DNA of 64,000 nucleotides, taken from contig OZ234497.1 of assembly GCA_965153455.1 (NCBI GenBank), positions 2,356,001-2,420,000 on the forward strand. The letters run 5' to 3'. Made by a program: the position numbers and the translations under genes. Position 1 is the first letter of the stretch. Every line of letters starts with the position of its first letter. The notes beneath the pieces were generated by a model that was not told where the DNA came from, ran no database searches, and saw only the letters and a program-made list of their open reading frames with translations. Source of the stretch: Sphagnum compactum (Eukaryota; Bryophyta; Sphagnopsida; Sphagnales). Shown here piece by piece: positions 62,226 through 64,000 of the stretch.

Positions 62226-63105
62226 CTTTCCACCAACGTCGAGAGCGGTCTCACTGTGCTACAACACATGCACAATTCTGTTTTGGGTGAGATTTAGTTG
62301 GAGGTGACCTTGCTTGAAATGTGTACAGCTTGCTTGTAGAGTAGCTCAGGATTATTCGCTGCAGTCCTGCAGATCTGGAATCAGACGCAAAACACAGATC
62401 CAATTGCTGAGACGTTCAAGATCAGTGTAGACACGTTCCGCTAAGACTAGACTCCATGCGGTTCCTTGTATGCAAACTAGACTATTCTGGCCAGTTGAAA
62501 GCTGTTTGTTTTCAAAAGAGGACTAGGGGGGAGGGCGGGGAATGTATCACCCACTATAGCAATACTTACAACAAGCAACTTAATTGGAGAAGAACCTGCA
62601 GAGCTAGAGAGCTGACTCGACCTTGAAACTCATCAGCTCGCGGCTACTACAAAAACCTACAAACTATATAATACTTTTAAACGAAGAGCAAGGCGCTGGA
62701 TGCGTGATACAAAAGACGCAAAAGAACTGTATGTCAAGTGAAGAATGATTATACAGTTTGGAAAGCGAGATCGGGGCTAAGCTTTCTAGATCAATAAATC
62801 AAGCTGTTGCAGCAAAAACTAGTTGTAAACAGACCGTCGACACACACCCAAGAACCTGCAAAGGAGCAGCTTGATGATATAATATGCTTCAACTCTTGTT
62901 GCTTCACTACTTGTGACGATGAGAACTATAAATTCTTGTGATATGCCAGCAGCAGCAGCTTCTAAATAGTAGAACGGAAACTAAATTACCGTAGGACCAA
63001 AAAATTGCTCGCTAATTTGGAAGCAGTGATCGAAGAAAAACTAAGCGAAAACTGAGAGAGACTCGATGCGATTCTGTGTGGCGAATTGAAAAGATGGTTG
63101 AGTCT

Positions 63106-63113
63106 TATTTATA
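63106..63113 (-). promoter_or_regulatory. TATA box of repeat-protein copy 2
   Basis: The minus strand reads GGTATAAATAAGAC, matching the copy 1 box, about 880 bp upstream of ATG 62225. Unlike copy 1, the leader donor equivalent reads GAAAGC instead of GTAAGC (near 62785), so the leader may not be spliced at the same place. Confidence 0.6.
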
Positions 63114-64000
63114 CCTTATTCACAACTTGAAGCTGCTGCAGTACTACTACACGTTTTTCCCAGCCCTTTCTTCTTTCTTTCTTGGTTCTTTCTGATAATA
63201 CGTTGTTATTTTGGGAAGGCCCCAGGCAGAGGACGTTGCAAGGTGTAAAAATACACAGATTTTCGGTCGGTTGTTAAAAAAGTTTTAAATGGGCATTTTG
63301 TTTTTCAAGTGCCGTTGGGTTAGATCGTAGGCCTTGTAAGCCCTCCTCCAACTACACAAAGAAGTTCTTCCAACCTCCGGCCTGAGGGGCAGTAATTTCA
63401 GGAGCGCCCCATTGTAGTATTATTATCCTACACTTCGTCGAATACGTGTGCCCCGACATACCGATAGAAGGCACGCAGATCGCAGGAAAAGAGATCATCA
63501 TCACTTGCAGAGACATTTCTGTTCATCGGCCGCGCTCGCCAGCAAGGGAAATAGAGAGAGAGAGAGAGAGAAACCTTGTCGGAGTGTGACGTGGAGCAAC
63601 AAGAAGTCCACTACTGTGCAGCATTTTTCCCTGCTTTTTCTTTAGTCAAAGGGGGTCCCACACAATTGTCAACCAGCGAGCAACCGTGTGTCTGTGTTTC
63701 TGTGCAATCAGCTCTCTCCAAATCTCTCTCTCTTCCTCAGAGTATGCGTCTTTCTCTCTCTTCCTCGCTCTTTGGCGAGATAGGCAAGTGGAGTCATTTC
63801 TTCGTCATCATGCAAACAAAGCATGAAATCTTGTTGAAACTCAGTTGATAAGAATAATAATTACTATTATTATAATGGCTATTGAAGTTCATAAGTGAAA
63901 GAAGCCTGCTTTTTGCCTTCTCCTTCTGCTGGAACGGCATCCCTCTTTCAGCGTTTTTACTCAACACCAAAACTCAACAGGGCTACAGTTTTCTAAGCAA

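Larger units (their letters stand above)
57800..64000. repeat. Segmental duplication, copy 2 (runs off the window)
   Basis: Direct-orientation paralogue of 51.96-56.88 kb. It is longer because of extra sequence near 58050-58435, 59500-59760, 60208-60620 and 60900-61010. The homology still holds at the last base of the window, so the right boundary lies outside. Confidence 0.88.

Noticed and set aside
1-64000. CRISPR arrays, bacterial operons, integrated viral genes
   Set aside because: The tandem repeats present lack the repeat/unique-spacer pattern. Genes are intron-bearing plant types, and no viral capsid, polymerase or integrase motif was seen.

Overview
The window is nuclear DNA of a land plant. 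The coding loci have many short GT-AG introns, AT-rich spacers, CT/GA tracts near gene starts and telo-box-like AAACCCTAA runs. A DNAI7/CASC1 axonemal dynein gene argues for a lineage with flagellated sperm (bryophyte, lycophyte, fern or cycad/ginkgo). I cannot name the species.

Layout. 1-6.6 kb is AT-rich spacer with one pogo/Emigrant-like MITE (5131-5581). 6669-14576 (minus) is a complete 12-exon ABC-B transporter, ABCB15-like, with an unusually long N-terminus and an 86-bp tandem duplication across the intron 2/exon 3 junction. 15.8-29.2 kb is AT-rich spacer with dispersed repeats, minisatellites and long C or G runs. 29378-31182 (plus) is a complete 5-exon SURF2 gene. 33613-38422 (plus) is a 15-exon DNAI7 gene; homologous sequence at the start of exon 14 carries a stop and a frameshift that a downstream acceptor could bypass. 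38.4-52 kb is mostly spacer, with one doubtful small minus-strand gene (about 43.0-43.4 kb) and degenerate minus-strand ORFs (46.4-49.1 kb). From about 52 kb to the right edge lies a direct segmental duplication (about 51.96-56.9 kb and 57.8 kb to beyond 64 kb). Each copy carries a minus-strand gene for an unrecognised protein made of 20-24-residue repeats (SVPDGGSSxWRPP...), behind a conserved TATA box.

The genes do not form a pathway. ABCB is a membrane exporter, SURF2 is a conserved protein of uncertain function, and DNAI7 is an axonemal dynein factor. The best candidate for something undescribed is the duplicated repeat-protein locus. Its repeat is open on both strands with aligned wobble positions, the copies differ in repeat number, tail length and a 5'-leader splice donor, and their flanks differ by several insertions.

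Splice models were built by hand from GT-AG sites, phase and remembered family resemblance. No alignment, database or expression search was run.
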